64,000 bases of DNA from Caballeronia telluris. GTDB taxonomy: Bacteria; Pseudomonadota; Gammaproteobacteria; Burkholderiales; Burkholderiaceae. The DNA lies in assembly GCF_001544495.1 (NCBI RefSeq), contig NZ_FCNZ02000004.1, positions 280,191 through 344,190 on the forward strand, given 5' to 3'. Shown here piece by piece: positions 26,278 to 36,840 of this stretch (positions within the stretch are counted from its first letter, which is position 1; each line of letters begins with the position of its first letter). A program made the position numbers and the translations under genes. The notes beneath the pieces are model-generated. The model ran no database searches. It saw only the letters and a list, made by a program, of their open reading frames with translations, and was not told the DNA's origin.

Positions 26278-26976
26278 ATGAACCATGGATACGAAGGGTC
26301 GCTCGTCAAACGTGTGGTGAACCAACTGGTTACCGGCATCGTCAATGGCGAATACGCAGCCAATGTGCTGCCACCGCAAATCGAGCTCTCGAAGAAGCAT
26401 GGCGTGAGCCGGACCATCATGCGCGAGGCGCTTTCGATTCTGATCTCGCGAAGGATGCTCGACGTGCGGCCGAAGACGGGCACGCGCATCCGGCCGCCCA
26501 CGGACTGGCTCATCATCGACCATGAAGTCGCCGAATGGCGGCTGCGCGCGGCGGCGGACCCGGCGTACCTGCGCGGGCTGATCGAATTCCGCTTGTTCGT
26601 CGATCCGCGCGCGGCGGCGCTCGCGGCCGAGCGCGCGACCCGCAACCAGCGCATCGCGATTACGGCGGCGTATCAGAAGTTCGCTCAGTCGGACGCAAAC
26701 AGTGCGGCGGTGTGCGCGGCCGAGGACGCGCTGCAATCTGCGATCGTCGATGCGAGCGGCGACGAACTCCTGCGCCAGATGGGCCATATCGTGCGCATGG
26801 CACTGCGGGCGGCGAAGCCGGCCGACCATCCGCACGCGCTCGCGCACGAGTCCAATCTCGCGGACTACGCGAAGGTCGTGCAGGCGATCGAAGCCTCCGA
26901 CGCCGACAGCGCCCGGAACGCCATGACGTACCTCCTCGCGAACTGCGCGACACGGCTGTTAGAGGAAGCTGCCTGA
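26278..26976 (+). CDS. FadR/GntR family regulator
   Basis: A 232-residue regulator with an N-terminal GntR winged helix (LSKKHGVSRTIMREALSILISRRMLDVRPKTGTRIRP, about residues 30-70) and a helical FCD domain. The DW-IIDHEVAEWRL stretch after the wing is typical of the FadR/DgoR-like branch that senses sugar acids. The ATG at 26278 is preceded by GAGAAGAA. Both neighbours point the same way but are not obvious targets, so its regulon is not evident. Confidence 0.88.
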   Translation: MNHGYEGSLVKRVVNQLVTGIVNGEYAANVLPPQIELSKKHGVSRTIMREALSILISRRMLDVRPKTGTRIRPPTDWLIIDHEVAEWRLRAAADPAYLRGLIEFRLFVDPRAAALAAERATRNQRIAITAAYQKFAQSDANSAAVCAAEDALQSAIVDASGDELLRQMGHIVRMALRAAKPADHPHALAHESNLADYAKVVQAIEASDADSARNAMTYLLANCATRLLEEAA

Positions 26977-27231
26977 AGCGCGCCTCGTCCGGGACACCGA
27001 AACCGGATGCGCGCGCCTTTGTCGTGGCGCCTTGGCACGCTTTCCTCTTCCATGTCCCACCGTGGTCTTGGGACCATATCTTGCGCACAGAGCGCATCGT
27101 CGCGAAGGCGATTCGACAAACGCCTCGCACGATCCGCCCGCGTGACTACAATTAGCTGATGTCGGAGATCGCGGCTAACAGCGGCCCGACGCGTCGCGCA
27201 CTGGCCGCGCAAGACACGAATGGAGGCAGCA

Positions 27232-27717
27232 ATGTCAGAGATCGACAAGGAAATCGACAAGGAAAAAGTCGTCGCCGTGCTGAACCAGATTCTCGAGTCC
27301 GAACTGGCCGGCGTCGTCCGCTACACGCACTATTCGTTTCTCGTCTTCGGCTTCGGGCGCATCCCGATCGTCTCCTGGCTGCGCGAACAGGCCGACGAGT
27401 CGCTGCTGCATGCCCAGCAGGTCGGCGAGTGGATCACGACGCTCGGCGCGTATCCGTCGCTCACAATCGGACCGCTGCTCGATTCGCACACGTTCGATAT
27501 CGCGTCGATCCTGCGCGAATCGCTTCAGGCCGAGAACGTCGCGCTGAAGCTCTATCGCGATCTGCTCGCGCTCGTCGAGGACCGCTCCGTCGCGCTCGAA
27601 GAGTTCGCAAGGCAGATGATCCATACCGAAGAGATGCATGCGGGCGAAGTCGACAAGATGCTGCGCAGGCCCGGCGAAGTGACGACTTCGCCCGAGCGCC
27701 AGACGGGCAAGACCTGA
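27232..27717 (+). CDS. ferritin-like (bacterioferritin/Dps-related) protein
   Basis: A 161-residue four-helix protein. The start at 27232 is preferred over 27220 because the GGAGG ribosome site at 27222-27226 lies inside the longer version. Conserved carboxylate/His positions of a di-iron site are visible: ILESELAGVVRYTHYSF in helix 1, ADESLLHAQQV in helix 2, LQAENVALKLY in helix 3 and MIHTEEMHAGEVDKML in helix 4. Probably iron storage or detoxification of iron and peroxide in the cytoplasm. The N-terminus is unusually rich in alternating Glu/Lys (SEIDKEIDKEK). Confidence 0.85.
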   Translation: MSEIDKEIDKEKVVAVLNQILESELAGVVRYTHYSFLVFGFGRIPIVSWLREQADESLLHAQQVGEWITTLGAYPSLTIGPLLDSHTFDIASILRESLQAENVALKLYRDLLALVEDRSVALEEFARQMIHTEEMHAGEVDKMLRRPGEVTTSPERQTGKT

Positions 27718-27900
27718 CACCAGCGCCACACCGATGACGATGCGGGCCTCGGGGGAGCATCGGCGCGCGGTATTTCTATTAGGGTAATCCTGTGCCCGCG
27801 AGTGTCGACGCCCATGCGGGTGCGCTGCACAATTCGGGGAGCGAACGCATGGGGCGCAACGCGCCGTGCGTTGGAGTCTTCACTCTCGGGGTCATAAAAA

Positions 27901-29262
27901 ATGGATAAAGGTACGACCGTCAACATCCAGACGTTCCTGAACGAGCACCCGTTCTCTGGATTTCAGTGGCGCATCTTCGTGATGTGCTTCGTCGTCGTGC
28001 TGCTCGACGGCTTCGATACGGCCGCCATCGGCTTCATTGCGCCGTCGCTCGTCGCGGAATGGCACATCAGCAGGCCGGCGCTCGCGCCGGTGCTGAGTGC
28101 GGCGCTCTTCGGACTCGCATTCGGCGCACTCGCCGCGGGTCCGCTCTCGGACCGGCTCGGGCGGCGTCTGCTGCTGATCGTCTCGGTGACCGTCTTCGGC
28201 TTGGCGTGCCTTGCATCGGCGTGGTCGGGCGACCTGTTCCAGCTCACCGTATTGCGCTTCGTCACCGGCCTCGGGCTCGGTGCCGCGATGCCCAACGCGG
28301 TCACGATGATGAGCGAGTACTGCCCGGACCAACGCCGTGCCACGCTCACGAACCTCATGTTCTGCGGCTTTCCGCTCGGCGCGGCATTCGGCGGCTTTCT
28401 TGCCGCGTGGATGATCCCGCATTTCGGCTGGCGCAGCGTGCTCGTCCTCGGTGGCGTGACGCCGCTCATTCTCGCCGTGCTGCTGATGATCGTGATGCCC
28501 GAATCGGTACGCTACATGGTCGCTAAGAACCATCCGGTGGAGAAGATTCGCGCAGCGCTCTCGCGCGTGTCCGCGAGCGCGTCGCGCGCGACCGCCTTCA
28601 TCATGACCGAACAGGCGCCGCGCACGAGCGCCAAGGGCGGCCTGAGCGTGGTGCTTTCGCGGTCATACGTGGTCGGCTCCGTCATGCTGTGGCTCGCGTA
28701 TTTCATGGGCCTGGTGATCTTCTACGCGTCGATCAACTGGATGCCGATTCTCTTGAAGGAAGCGGGCCTCACACCGCAGCGCGCAACGCTCATCTCCGCG
28801 CTCTTTCCGCTCGGCGGCGTGGGCGCCGTGCTGTTCGGCATGTTGATGGACCGCTTCAATCCGAACCGCGTGATCGCGGCCGGCTATGCACTGACCGCCG
28901 TGACCGTATATGCGATCGGCCAGTCGATCGGCGATGTGGGTTGGCTCATGGTCAGCGTCTTCGCAGCCGGTATCCTGATGAACACCGCGCAATCGTCGAT
29001 GCCGGCGCTTGCGGCCGCGTTCTATCCGACTCAGGGTCGCGCGACTGGCGTCGCCTGGATGCTCGGCATCGGGCGCTTCGGCGGGATCGCGGGCTCGTTT
29101 CTCGTCGCTGAACTCACGCGCCGGCAGTTCACGTTCGCGGGCATCTTCACGGTGGTCGCGGTAGCGGGTCTGATCGCGTGCGTCGCGCTGCTGATCAAGC
29201 AGGCCGTCCATCCGGTCGATGCCGCGACGGCGCCCGCCGATCCGTCGATCGCGGCCCACTAA
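27901..29262 (+). CDS. AAHS family aromatic acid:proton symporter (MFS)
   Basis: A 453-residue transporter with twelve predicted helices. It carries the AAHS signature DGFDTAAIGFIAPSL in helix 1 and the MFS loop GPLSDRLGRRLLL between helices 2 and 3, with the central loop around SRVSASASRATAF. Relatives such as PcaK and BenK import 4-hydroxybenzoate, protocatechuate or benzoate. No aromatic catabolic gene is next to it apart from the HPPD gene 20 kb away, so the substrate is open. Confidence 0.9.
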   Translation: MDKGTTVNIQTFLNEHPFSGFQWRIFVMCFVVVLLDGFDTAAIGFIAPSLVAEWHISRPALAPVLSAALFGLAFGALAAGPLSDRLGRRLLLIVSVTVFGLACLASAWSGDLFQLTVLRFVTGLGLGAAMPNAVTMMSEYCPDQRRATLTNLMFCGFPLGAAFGGFLAAWMIPHFGWRSVLVLGGVTPLILAVLLMIVMPESVRYMVAKNHPVEKIRAALSRVSASASRATAFIMTEQAPRTSAKGGLSVVLSRSYVVGSVMLWLAYFMGLVIFYASINWMPILLKEAGLTPQRATLISALFPLGGVGAVLFGMLMDRFNPNRVIAAGYALTAVTVYAIGQSIGDVGWLMVSVFAAGILMNTAQSSMPALAAAFYPTQGRATGVAWMLGIGRFGGIAGSFLVAELTRRQFTFAGIFTVVAVAGLIACVALLIKQAVHPVDAATAPADPSIAAH

Positions 29263-29292
29263 AAAAAGGCCGCACCCTCGACAGGTGCGGCC
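29261..29292 (-). terminator. rho-independent terminator of the peroxiredoxin gene
   Basis: GGCCGCACC (29268-29276) and GGTGCGGCC (29284-29292) form a perfect 9-bp stem with a 7-base loop. On the minus strand it is followed by seven Ts, which overlap the stop codon of the convergent transporter gene. It lies 21 bp after the peroxiredoxin stop. Confidence 0.9.
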
Positions 29293-29313
29293 GGCCACTT
29301 CCGCGCGACAGCC

Positions 29314-29967
29314 TTACTTTGGCTGCTCGACCGTACGCAGATACGGCTTCAGCGTCTTGAAGCCCTGCGGATACTTCTTCTTTGCGTCCTCATCCGACAC
29401 CGACGTCGGAATGATCACGTCCTCGCCTGGCTTCCAGTTCACAGGCGTCGCCACTGCGTGCTTCGCGTTGAGCTGCAGCGCGTCGAGGAGACGCAGCACC
29501 TCGTCGAAATTGCGGCCCGCGCTCATCGGATACGTGAAGGTCGCCTTGATCTTCTTGTCCGGGCCGATGATGAACACGGCGCGGATGGTGGCGTTGTCCA
29601 CCGCCGTGCGCGGACCGCCGCTCGCGTTCGGATGGATCATGTCGTAGAGCTTGGCGACGTTGAGATCGGCATCGCCGATCATCGGGTAGTTGACCGCCGT
29701 GCCCTGCGTTTCCTCGATGTCCTTCGCCCACTTCGCATGATTGTCGACAGGATCGATGGACAGGCCAATCACCTTGGTGTTGCGCTTGTCGAATTCGGGC
29801 TTGAGTCGGGCCATGTAGCCCAGTTCGGTCGTGCAGACCGGCGTGAAGTCTTTCGGATGCGAGAACAGGATGGCCCACTTGTCACCGATCCACTCGTGGA
29901 AGCGGACGGTTCCTTCAGTTGTTTCTGCCGTGAAGTCGGGGGCTTCATCACCAATACGAACGGACAT
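29314..29967 (-). CDS. 1-Cys peroxiredoxin (Prx6 type)
   Basis: A 217-residue thiol peroxidase. The peroxidatic cysteine is Cys45 in PKDFTPVCTTELG, and the long C-terminal extension of the Prx6 class is present (LNAKHAVATPVNWKPGEDVIIP). There is no resolving cysteine in the AhpC position. It reduces hydrogen peroxide and alkyl peroxides in the cytoplasm. The ATG at 29967 follows GTGGAG; a TTG two codons upstream is a less likely start. It is a single-gene unit with its own terminator. Confidence 0.93.
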   Translation of the reverse strand: MSVRIGDEAPDFTAETTEGTVRFHEWIGDKWAILFSHPKDFTPVCTTELGYMARLKPEFDKRNTKVIGLSIDPVDNHAKWAKDIEETQGTAVNYPMIGDADLNVAKLYDMIHPNASGGPRTAVDNATIRAVFIIGPDKKIKATFTYPMSAGRNFDEVLRLLDALQLNAKHAVATPVNWKPGEDVIIPTSVSDEDAKKKYPQGFKTLKPYLRTVEQPK

Positions 29968-30000
29968 ATTCAATCTCCACTGAGTGAGTAACCCGGGGGG

Positions 30001-30014
30001 GGACCCAAGGGTCC
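30001..30014. repeat. short palindrome upstream of the peroxiredoxin gene
   Basis: GGACCC-AA-GGGTCC, directly preceded by a run of Gs, lies 34 bp upstream of the peroxiredoxin start codon. It may be a regulator site or a 5' leader hairpin; nothing decides between these. Confidence 0.3.
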
Positions 30015-30184
30015 ACTGGCTCGCAAACCTGACCCGGGGTGAAAACGTGCGACTTACATTGCGATTATAGTGCGGTCCGGGCGCGCGTCTTGCTCGCGTT
30101 TAAAGCTCGAATTGTTCTATCAAATCTGCTATCACGGTATAAGCTCGCCCCCTTCAATGATGCCTCAGGGAACAGGAGAGTATC

Positions 30185-31702
30185 GTGACGATGATGCAAA
30201 GAAAGTCCATCGATGCATTACAGGCCGAGGCCTCCGAAAACGATGAGGTCCTGCATGAGGCGGGCGGCCATACGCTCATGCGGTCGCTCTCCGGCCTCGA
30301 CCTCACCATGCTCGGCATCGGCTGCATCATCGGCGCGGGGATCTTCGTGCTGACGGGGCACGCGGCCGCAACCAACGCGGGACCGGCCATTACGATTTCG
30401 TTCGTGCTCGGTGGCATCGTCTGCGGGCTCGCGGGGCTGTGCTACGCGGAGATGGCCTCGACCGTGCCCGTCTCCGGCAGCGCCTACACGTATGCCTACG
30501 CGACGATGGGCGAGTTCATCGCGTGGCTGATCGGCTGGGACCTGATCCTCGAATATGCCGTGGGGGCGACGACCGTCGCGATCGGCTGGTCGGGGTATGT
30601 GGTCAGCTTTCTGCATTCGCTCGGCGTCGACATTCCCGCGCGTCTCTCGCAGGCGCCCTTCTCCTACGAACCCGGGCACGGATGGAGTCATGCGGGCGCG
30701 CTCCTCAATGTGCCGGCGATGGTGATCGTCGGGCTGATCACGATACTGCTCGTGATCGGCATCCGCGAATCGGCGCGCGTGAACAGCTTCATCGTGATCG
30801 TGAAGGTGGTGATCGTGATCGCGTTCATCATCGCGGGCTTCGGATACGTCGATACCGCGCACTGGAAGACGAGCACGAATCCGCAGGGCGCGTTCATCCC
30901 GCCGAACACGGGCGAATCGGGCGTATATGGCATTAGCGGCGTGGTGCGCGGCGCGGCGGTCGTGTTCTTTGCCTACATCGGCTTCGATTCCGTATCGACT
31001 GTCGCGCAGGAGACGAAGAACCCGAGCCGCGACATGCCGCTCGGCCTGCTCGGCTCGCTTGCGATTTGTACGCTGCTTTACGTGCTCGTGTCGTATGTGC
31101 TCACGGGTATCGTGTCCTACGACAAGCTCAACGTAGCGGACCCGATTGCAGTCGGCGTCGATGCGATCGGCATGCGCTGGCTCTCGCCGATCGTGAAGCT
31201 CGGCGCGATTTTCGGGCTGACGTCGGTCGTGCTCGTGCTGCTTTTGAGCCAGCCGCGGATTTTCTACTCGATGGCACGCGACGGGCTGCTGCCGCCATTT
31301 GCTTCGAAGATTCATCCGCGCTTTCGCACGCCGTACATCACGACGATCATCACGGGCCTGATCGTGATGGTGCTTGCGGGGTTGTTGCCGATCGGGCTGG
31401 TCGGAGAGCTGGTGAGCATCGGGACGTTGTTCGCATTTGCGGTCGTCTGCATCGGCGTGCTCGTGCTGCGGATCACTCAGCCGGACTTGAAGCGGGCGTT
31501 CAGGACGCCGGCCGTGTTCGTCGTCGCGCCGCTGGGGGCGCTGTCTGCCGTGTTTCTGATGGCCGGGCTGCCCGCCGATACATGGATTCGCCTTATCGTC
31601 TGGATGGGCATTGGAGTCGTCATCTATTTCGGATATGGCATCCGGCACAGTCGGTTGAAGATTGCCGCTGACGGCGAGGCTCGGCGCCGACGCGTGCCTT
31701 AA
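30185..31702 (+). CDS. APC family amino acid permease
   Basis: A 505-residue permease with twelve hydrophobic segments, closest in look to the cationic amino acid transporter/YfnA group: [22 protein letters not shown] in helix 1, [42 protein letters not shown] in helices 2-3 and [25 protein letters not shown] in helix 6. It imports an amino acid with protons. AGGAG at 30174-30178 is best placed for the GTG at 30185; the ATG at 30191 is an alternative. Confidence 0.9.
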   Translation: MTMMQRKSIDALQAEASENDEVLHEAGGHTLMRSLSGLDLTMLGIGCIIGAGIFVLTGHAAATNAGPAITISFVLGGIVCGLAGLCYAEMASTVPVSGSAYTYAYATMGEFIAWLIGWDLILEYAVGATTVAIGWSGYVVSFLHSLGVDIPARLSQAPFSYEPGHGWSHAGALLNVPAMVIVGLITILLVIGIRESARVNSFIVIVKVVIVIAFIIAGFGYVDTAHWKTSTNPQGAFIPPNTGESGVYGISGVVRGAAVVFFAYIGFDSVSTVAQETKNPSRDMPLGLLGSLAICTLLYVLVSYVLTGIVSYDKLNVADPIAVGVDAIGMRWLSPIVKLGAIFGLTSVVLVLLLSQPRIFYSMARDGLLPPFASKIHPRFRTPYITTIITGLIVMVLAGLLPIGLVGELVSIGTLFAFAVVCIGVLVLRITQPDLKRAFRTPAVFVVAPLGALSAVFLMAGLPADTWIRLIVWMGIGVVIYFGYGIRHSRLKIAADGEARRRRVP

Positions 31703-31707
31703 CGCAA

Positions 31708-33717
31708 TCACACGGCGTTATGCGCGCCCCCGGCAGCAGCCGCACGCGCTTCCTCCGGACTCTCATAGATATACGCGGCCAAGCCGCGCTTCTTAAGCGC
31801 ATCGCCGAGCTTGAGCCTGAGAAAACTCGAAGTCGTGTACCGCGTAACGCCTTCATAACAGCCATTCACGAGCTTCGTGACCATCTCCGAGTAAGCATCG
31901 AGCATGTCCGGCCGGATCGAGAAATTGTCATAGTTGACGATGGCGTGCGGCCTGACTTTCAGCCCGCTGAGCTTCGCCTCGACTTCGCGCCGTATCGCCT
32001 CCACATCGTCGAGCGTGGCGACTTCATGTCCTTCGAAGTTGATGAAGAACATGTTCTTCTCGGCGTCATAGCTGAACCGTTCGTCAAGACGCAAGCGCAG
32101 CAGGATATTGCGCAACCCCATCGGCGTATTCTGGAAGATGCGTGCATCCATCAAACGCGGCGGCTTCTTGATGACGGGCGCGAAGCCCATCTGCGAAACG
32201 ATGTCGCGCTCCACGTCGATGCCCGGCGCGACCTCGATCAATTCAAGCCCTTCGGGCGTCAGCGAAAACACGCAGCGCTCGGTGATATAGAGCACCGGCT
32301 GACCGCGCCCGGCCGCATACCCGCCGCTGAACGTTCGGTGCTCGACGGCATCGACGAACTTCTGGCAAGTGCCTTCGCGCACGATCCGCAGACGCCCGTC
32401 TTCGATCGCGATATCCAGCTTGCCCGCGTTGAACGTGCCGACGAACACCACCTTCTTCGCGCTCTGGCTGATGTTGATGAAGCCGCCCGCACCCGCGAGC
32501 TTCGGGCCGAACTTGCTCACGTTCAGATTGCCTTCGCGATCGGCCTGCGCAAGTCCGAGGAACGCAATGTCGAGTCCACCGCCATCGTAGAAATCGAACT
32601 GGTACGGCTGGTCGATGATCGCCTGGGTGTTGGTCGCGGCACCGAAATTCAGCCCGCCCGCCGGAATGCCACCGATCACGCCAGGCTCCGTCGTCATCGT
32701 GAAGAGATCGATCACCTGCTCTTCGTTCGCGACGCTCGCGATCCCCTCCGGCATGCCGATGCCGAGATTCACGATGCTGTTCGCCATCAGTTCGAACGCA
32801 GCCCGACGCGCAATGATCTTGCGCTCGGACAGCGCCATCGGCGGCACCGAACTCGCGGCGACGCGCAGTTCGCTCGCAAATGCGGCGCTGTATAGCTCGC
32901 CGAACGTCTGCCAGTGATGCTCGGCCTCTGCGACCACCACGCAATCGACCATCACGCCGGGAATCTTCACCTGCCGCGAGTTGAGCGTGTTCGACTCTGC
33001 AAGCCGCTCCACCTGCGCGATCACGATACCGCCGGAATTGCGCGCGGCCATCGCGATCGACAGCCCTTCGAGCGTCAGCGCTTCCTTTTCCATCGTGATG
33101 TTGCCGTTGACGTCGGCCGTCGTACCGCGCACGATCGCGACGTCGATCGGAAAGGTCTTGTAGAAAAGATATTCCCGGCCGTCGATCTGCATGAGCGTGA
33201 CGAGATCTTCTGTCGTGCGCGCATTGAGCTTGCCGCCGCCGTTGCGCGGATCGACGAACGTGCCGAGACCAACCGTCGATAGTTGTCCGGGACGGTGCGC
33301 GGCAATATCGCGAAAGAGTTGCGAGATCACGCCTTGCGGCAGGTTGTACGCTTCGATGCGATTGTTGATCGCGAGCTGCTGCAAGCCGGGCACGAGGCCC
33401 CAGTGTCCGCCGATCACGCGGCGCACGAGCCCTTCGCGCGCGAGATGATTGAGTCCCTTCGACTTGCCGTCGCCCTGACCCGCTGCATAGACGAGCGTCA
33501 GGTCGCCGACCGGTTCGCCGCTCGCGCTATCGCCTTCGAGGAACCGCTCTTCGAGCGCGACCGCCACCGCCTCCGCAAAGCCGATGCCGACGAAGCCGCT
33601 CGTCGCGATCGTGTTCCCCGAGCGGATCAGGCGCACGGCCTCGCGCGCCGATACGATCTTGCCCCGCTCGACCGTGCGTGCGGTCGCGGGAAGATGAGGC
33701 CGGACAGCTTCGCTCAT
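31708..33717 (-). CDS. acyl-CoA:acetate/3-ketoacid CoA-transferase (YdiF-like) with C-terminal extension
   Basis: A 669-residue fused alpha-beta CoA-transferase. The first 520 or so residues match the YdiF/SCOT type: [27 protein letters not shown] near the N-terminus, then the beta-like half with [18 protein letters not shown] (the catalytic Glu region) and [20 protein letters not shown]. About 130 further residues follow (from [27 protein letters not shown] to the end), which E. coli YdiF (531 residues) lacks. The extension looks like a separate alpha/beta domain I do not recognise. Its gene lies 50 bp behind kup on the same strand. Confidence 0.85.
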   Translation of the reverse strand: MSEAVRPHLPATARTVERGKIVSAREAVRLIRSGNTIATSGFVGIGFAEAVAVALEERFLEGDSASGEPVGDLTLVYAAGQGDGKSKGLNHLAREGLVRRVIGGHWGLVPGLQQLAINNRIEAYNLPQGVISQLFRDIAAHRPGQLSTVGLGTFVDPRNGGGKLNARTTEDLVTLMQIDGREYLFYKTFPIDVAIVRGTTADVNGNITMEKEALTLEGLSIAMAARNSGGIVIAQVERLAESNTLNSRQVKIPGVMVDCVVVAEAEHHWQTFGELYSAAFASELRVAASSVPPMALSERKIIARRAAFELMANSIVNLGIGMPEGIASVANEEQVIDLFTMTTEPGVIGGIPAGGLNFGAATNTQAIIDQPYQFDFYDGGGLDIAFLGLAQADREGNLNVSKFGPKLAGAGGFINISQSAKKVVFVGTFNAGKLDIAIEDGRLRIVREGTCQKFVDAVEHRTFSGGYAAGRGQPVLYITERCVFSLTPEGLELIEVAPGIDVERDIVSQMGFAPVIKKPPRLMDARIFQNTPMGLRNILLRLRLDERFSYDAEKNMFFINFEGHEVATLDDVEAIRREVEAKLSGLKVRPHAIVNYDNFSIRPDMLDAYSEMVTKLVNGCYEGVTRYTTSSFLRLKLGDALKKRGLAAYIYESPEEARAAAAGGAHNAV

Positions 33718-33767
33718 GTCGTCTCCGTTCAGCACGTCGTCGCGTGCTTGTCAGTGGTCGGTCGCGT

Positions 33768-35687
33768 TCAGATCTCGACGCGCGCCCCGAGTTCGATCAC
33801 GCGGTCGGCGGGCAGTTTCAGATAAGCAGCGACGTTGCCCACATTGTGCAGCATGACGGCAAAGAGCCGTTCACGCCAGAGCGCCATGCCCTTGCCCGGC
33901 GTCGGCACGACTGTCGCGCGGCTCAGGAACCACGAGATCTGCGTGCGATCGAACCGCACGCCCGACGATGCGCACGCTTCGAGCGCAGCGGGCAAATCGA
34001 CTTCGTCCTTGAAGCCGTAAAGAACCGTCACCTGATAGCAGCCCTGTCCGAGCGCCTGCACCGACACGCGTTCGTTCGACGGAATCCACGGCACCTCGCT
34101 GTTCGCAACCGTCAGAAAGATCACGGTCTCATGCAGCACGCGGTTGTGAACGAGATTGTTCAAAAGCGAATGCGGCACGCCATGCGGATCGGCGTTCATG
34201 AAGATCGCGGTGCCTTCCACGCGCACCGGCGGCTTCGCCAGCAACGATGCGAGAAACGGCTTGAGCGGTGTCGTGCCCGCGCGCAGACGCGCTTCGGCCA
34301 GCATCATCTCCCAGCCGCGGCCCCACGTCGCCATGATCGTGAACATGACGAGGCCGATCGCGAGCGGGAACCAGCCGCCCTGCGCGATCTTCAACAGATT
34401 CGCGGAGAAGAACGTCGCATCGATCACGAAGAAAAAGGCCGTCGCGCATGCGCATAGCAGCCAGTTGTAGTGCCACGCGTAGCGAATCACGAAGAACGTC
34501 AGCACGGTCGTGATGAGCATCGTCCCCGTCACCGCGATGCCATAAGCGGAGCCGAGCGCGGTCGACGAACCGAACGCGAGCACCGCCCCGACCACGGCAA
34601 CCAGTAGTGTCCAGTTGATGCCGGGCACATAGATCTGCCCGATCTCCTTGGCCGATGTGTACACCACGTTCATGCGCGGCAGGAAGCCGAGCTGCATCGC
34701 CTGCTTGGTCATCGAATAGGTGCCGGAGATCACGGCCTGCGATGCGATCACGGTCGCGACAGTCGACAGCCCGACCATCGGATAGAGCATCCATTGCGGA
34801 AAGAGTCGATAAAAAGGATTCTGCAGCGCGGACGGATCGGCGAGAAGTAGCGCGCCCTGCCCCAGATAGTTCAGCGCGAGCGCAGGAAAGACCATGCCGA
34901 ACCAGGTCAGGCGGATCGGTCGCGCGCCGAAGTGACCCATGTCGGCATAGAGCGCCTCGGCACCCGTCAGCGAAAGCACGACCGCGCCGAGCGCGACGAA
35001 CGCGAGCCAGCGGTGACGCATGCAAAACGCGAGACCCGCGAGCGGATCGAGTGCTTCCAGAATGCGGGGCGCGTCCGCGATATTCACGGCACCCGCGATC
35101 GCGAGGACGAAGAACCACACCACCATCACCGGCCCGAACACCGCGCCGATGCCGGCGGTGCCGTGCTTCTGCATCATGAAGAGCGCGATGAGCGCGATCA
35201 GCGTGATCGGAATGACGTAAGGCTTGAGAAGCGGCGTGGCGACTTCGAGTCCCTCGACTGCACTCAGCACGGAGATGGCTGGAGTGATCACGCCGTCGCC
35301 ATAGAACAGCGCGGCGCCCATCACGCCGATGCCGAGCAGCACATGGCGCAGCCGCGGCCGGTTTGCGACCGACGAAGCCGCGAGCGCGAGCAACGCCATG
35401 ATCCCGCCTTCGCCGTGATTGTTCGCGCGCAGGATCAGCGTCACGTACTTGAGCGACACGACGACGATGAGCGACCAGAAGATCAGCGACACGATGCCGA
35501 TCACGTTGAGCGGTTCGAGCGGCAGTCCGTAGGCGGGATCGAATACTGTTTTGAGCGTGTACAACGGGCTCGTGCCGATGTCGCCGTAGACGATGCCGAG
35601 TGCCGCGAGCGCAAGACTCCAGAGGGCCGGATGATGCGGGGCCGGATGAGGGGAAGCGGGCGCGTCGCCCGATGCAGTCAATCCCAT
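33768..35687 (-). CDS. kup: Kup potassium uptake permease
   Basis: A 639-residue low-affinity potassium:proton symporter. Kup hallmarks are LGIVYGDIGTSPLYTLKTVF in the first helix, NNHGEGGIMALLAL, the FYGDGVITPAISVLSAVEG segment and the ADMGHFG stretch, followed by a cytoplasmic C-terminal domain that starts near FLASLLAKPPVRVEGTAIFM. Length and order are normal for the family. It sits between a CoA-transferase and a shikimate-dehydrogenase-like gene with no functional link that I can see. Confidence 0.93.
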   Translation of the reverse strand: MGLTASGDAPASPHPAPHHPALWSLALAALGIVYGDIGTSPLYTLKTVFDPAYGLPLEPLNVIGIVSLIFWSLIVVVSLKYVTLILRANNHGEGGIMALLALAASSVANRPRLRHVLLGIGVMGAALFYGDGVITPAISVLSAVEGLEVATPLLKPYVIPITLIALIALFMMQKHGTAGIGAVFGPVMVVWFFVLAIAGAVNIADAPRILEALDPLAGLAFCMRHRWLAFVALGAVVLSLTGAEALYADMGHFGARPIRLTWFGMVFPALALNYLGQGALLLADPSALQNPFYRLFPQWMLYPMVGLSTVATVIASQAVISGTYSMTKQAMQLGFLPRMNVVYTSAKEIGQIYVPGINWTLLVAVVGAVLAFGSSTALGSAYGIAVTGTMLITTVLTFFVIRYAWHYNWLLCACATAFFFVIDATFFSANLLKIAQGGWFPLAIGLVMFTIMATWGRGWEMMLAEARLRAGTTPLKPFLASLLAKPPVRVEGTAIFMNADPHGVPHSLLNNLVHNRVLHETVIFLTVANSEVPWIPSNERVSVQALGQGCYQVTVLYGFKDEVDLPAALEACASSGVRFDRTQISWFLSRATVVPTPGKGMALWRERLFAVMLHNVGNVAAYLKLPADRVIELGARVEI

Positions 35688-35849
35688 GATTCCTCCAGAT
35701 TCACGCTACCGCGCGCTCGTTTATTCGACAGAGGATGAGAGCTGCTACTTGTGCATCAACGAAGTATAGGAACGGCCGCGCGCGCCGTGCAGAGTAAATG
35801 GGCCCGCATAGGTCGTGCTTCTATCGGCGGCGGCCGTTCGATGCGGCGG

Positions 35850-36686
35850 TCACGCGTATTTGATTTGCGAAACCGCGCGAAGCTCGTCGGGCGTCGCCGT
35901 GCCGAAGCCGAAAAACTCCAGGTACGCGGGGATCATCTCGAACAGCATGTCGGTGCCGACCTGCACCGTGCAGCCCTTCTCCTTCGCGGCGCGCAGCAAC
36001 GGCGTGTACTCCGACTTCATCACCACTTCGCCAACGAACGTGCTCGGCGCGATGCGGTCGATATCGAACGGGAGCGGATCGTCTTCCTTCATGCCGAGCG
36101 GCGTCGCGTTGACGATCACGTCGAAGCCCGCCGGGTCTTTCGATCCGGTCGTGACGACGAGTTGCGAATAGTGGTCGCGCAGGCGGCCCGCGAGCGCTTC
36201 GACGGAAGCCGTGTTGGTATCGAAGAGCGCCATCTCCGCTACGCCGGCTGCGGCGAGCGATGCAGCAATTGCCGAGCCCACTCCGCCGCTGCCCACGACG
36301 AGCACGCGTGCGCCCTTGAGCGCGCGGCCCTTGCGCTCGATGCCGCGCACGAAGCCCGCGCCATCGAACTGGTCGCCGACGAGCTTGCCGTCCGCACGTT
36401 TGAGGATGGCGTTGCAAGCGCCCGCGATGCGGCCGGTGGGCGTCACTTCGTCGACGAGGCCGACGGTCGTGACCTTGTGCGGCATCGTGACGAGCGCACC
36501 CCGGATGTTGCTCAGGCGGAACAGCATCGGCAGGAAGGCCTCGTAGTCCTCGGGCTTGACCCCCATCGGCATCACGACTGCGTCGATGCCGTTCTTCTCG
36601 AACCACGGGTTGTAGATCATCGGCGCCTTGAACGCCTCGGTCGGGAATCCCAGATGGGCGATAAGCGTCGTCTTTCCGCTGATCAT
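35850..36686 (-). CDS. shikimate dehydrogenase-like protein with altered substrate site
   Basis: A 278-residue two-domain oxidoreductase of the AroE superfamily. The C-terminal Rossmann fold has VLVVGSGGVGSAIAASLAAAG. In the N-terminal domain the catalytic Lys is kept in TMPHKVTTVGLVD and the Asp in DQFDGAGF. The carboxylate-binding serines of true AroE (the SxS motif before SP..HN) are replaced: the stretch reads LGFPTEAFKAPMIYNPWF. Substrate is therefore probably not shikimate itself; quinate dehydrogenase-like or other cyclitol activity is possible. It lies 314 bp downstream of livF on the same strand. Confidence 0.82.
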   Translation of the reverse strand: MISGKTTLIAHLGFPTEAFKAPMIYNPWFEKNGIDAVVMPMGVKPEDYEAFLPMLFRLSNIRGALVTMPHKVTTVGLVDEVTPTGRIAGACNAILKRADGKLVGDQFDGAGFVRGIERKGRALKGARVLVVGSGGVGSAIAASLAAAGVAEMALFDTNTASVEALAGRLRDHYSQLVVTTGSKDPAGFDVIVNATPLGMKEDDPLPFDIDRIAPSTFVGEVVMKSEYTPLLRAAKEKGCTVQVGTDMLFEMIPAYLEFFGFGTATPDELRAVSQIKYA

Positions 36687-36824
36687 CGCAGCGCTCCTTT
36701 TTTCTAACGAGTTCCTGGATCAGGCCTTACGGTTCCGCTGCAAGCACGTCGACGGCCGACATCACCCTCATAGTGCGCCTGCCGGCGACCGCGCGCCAGC
36801 ACCTGGAATCGCAGCGCCTGAATA

Positions 36825-36840
36825 TGTACCAAATAGTACA
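36825..36840. promoter_or_regulatory. palindromic operator candidate TGTAC-N6-GTACA
   Basis: Perfect 5-bp arms flank an AT-rich CAAATA spacer, about 140 bp upstream of the shikimate-dehydrogenase-like start codon and in an AT-rich island. Shape and setting fit a regulator binding site; the regulator is unknown. Confidence 0.4.
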
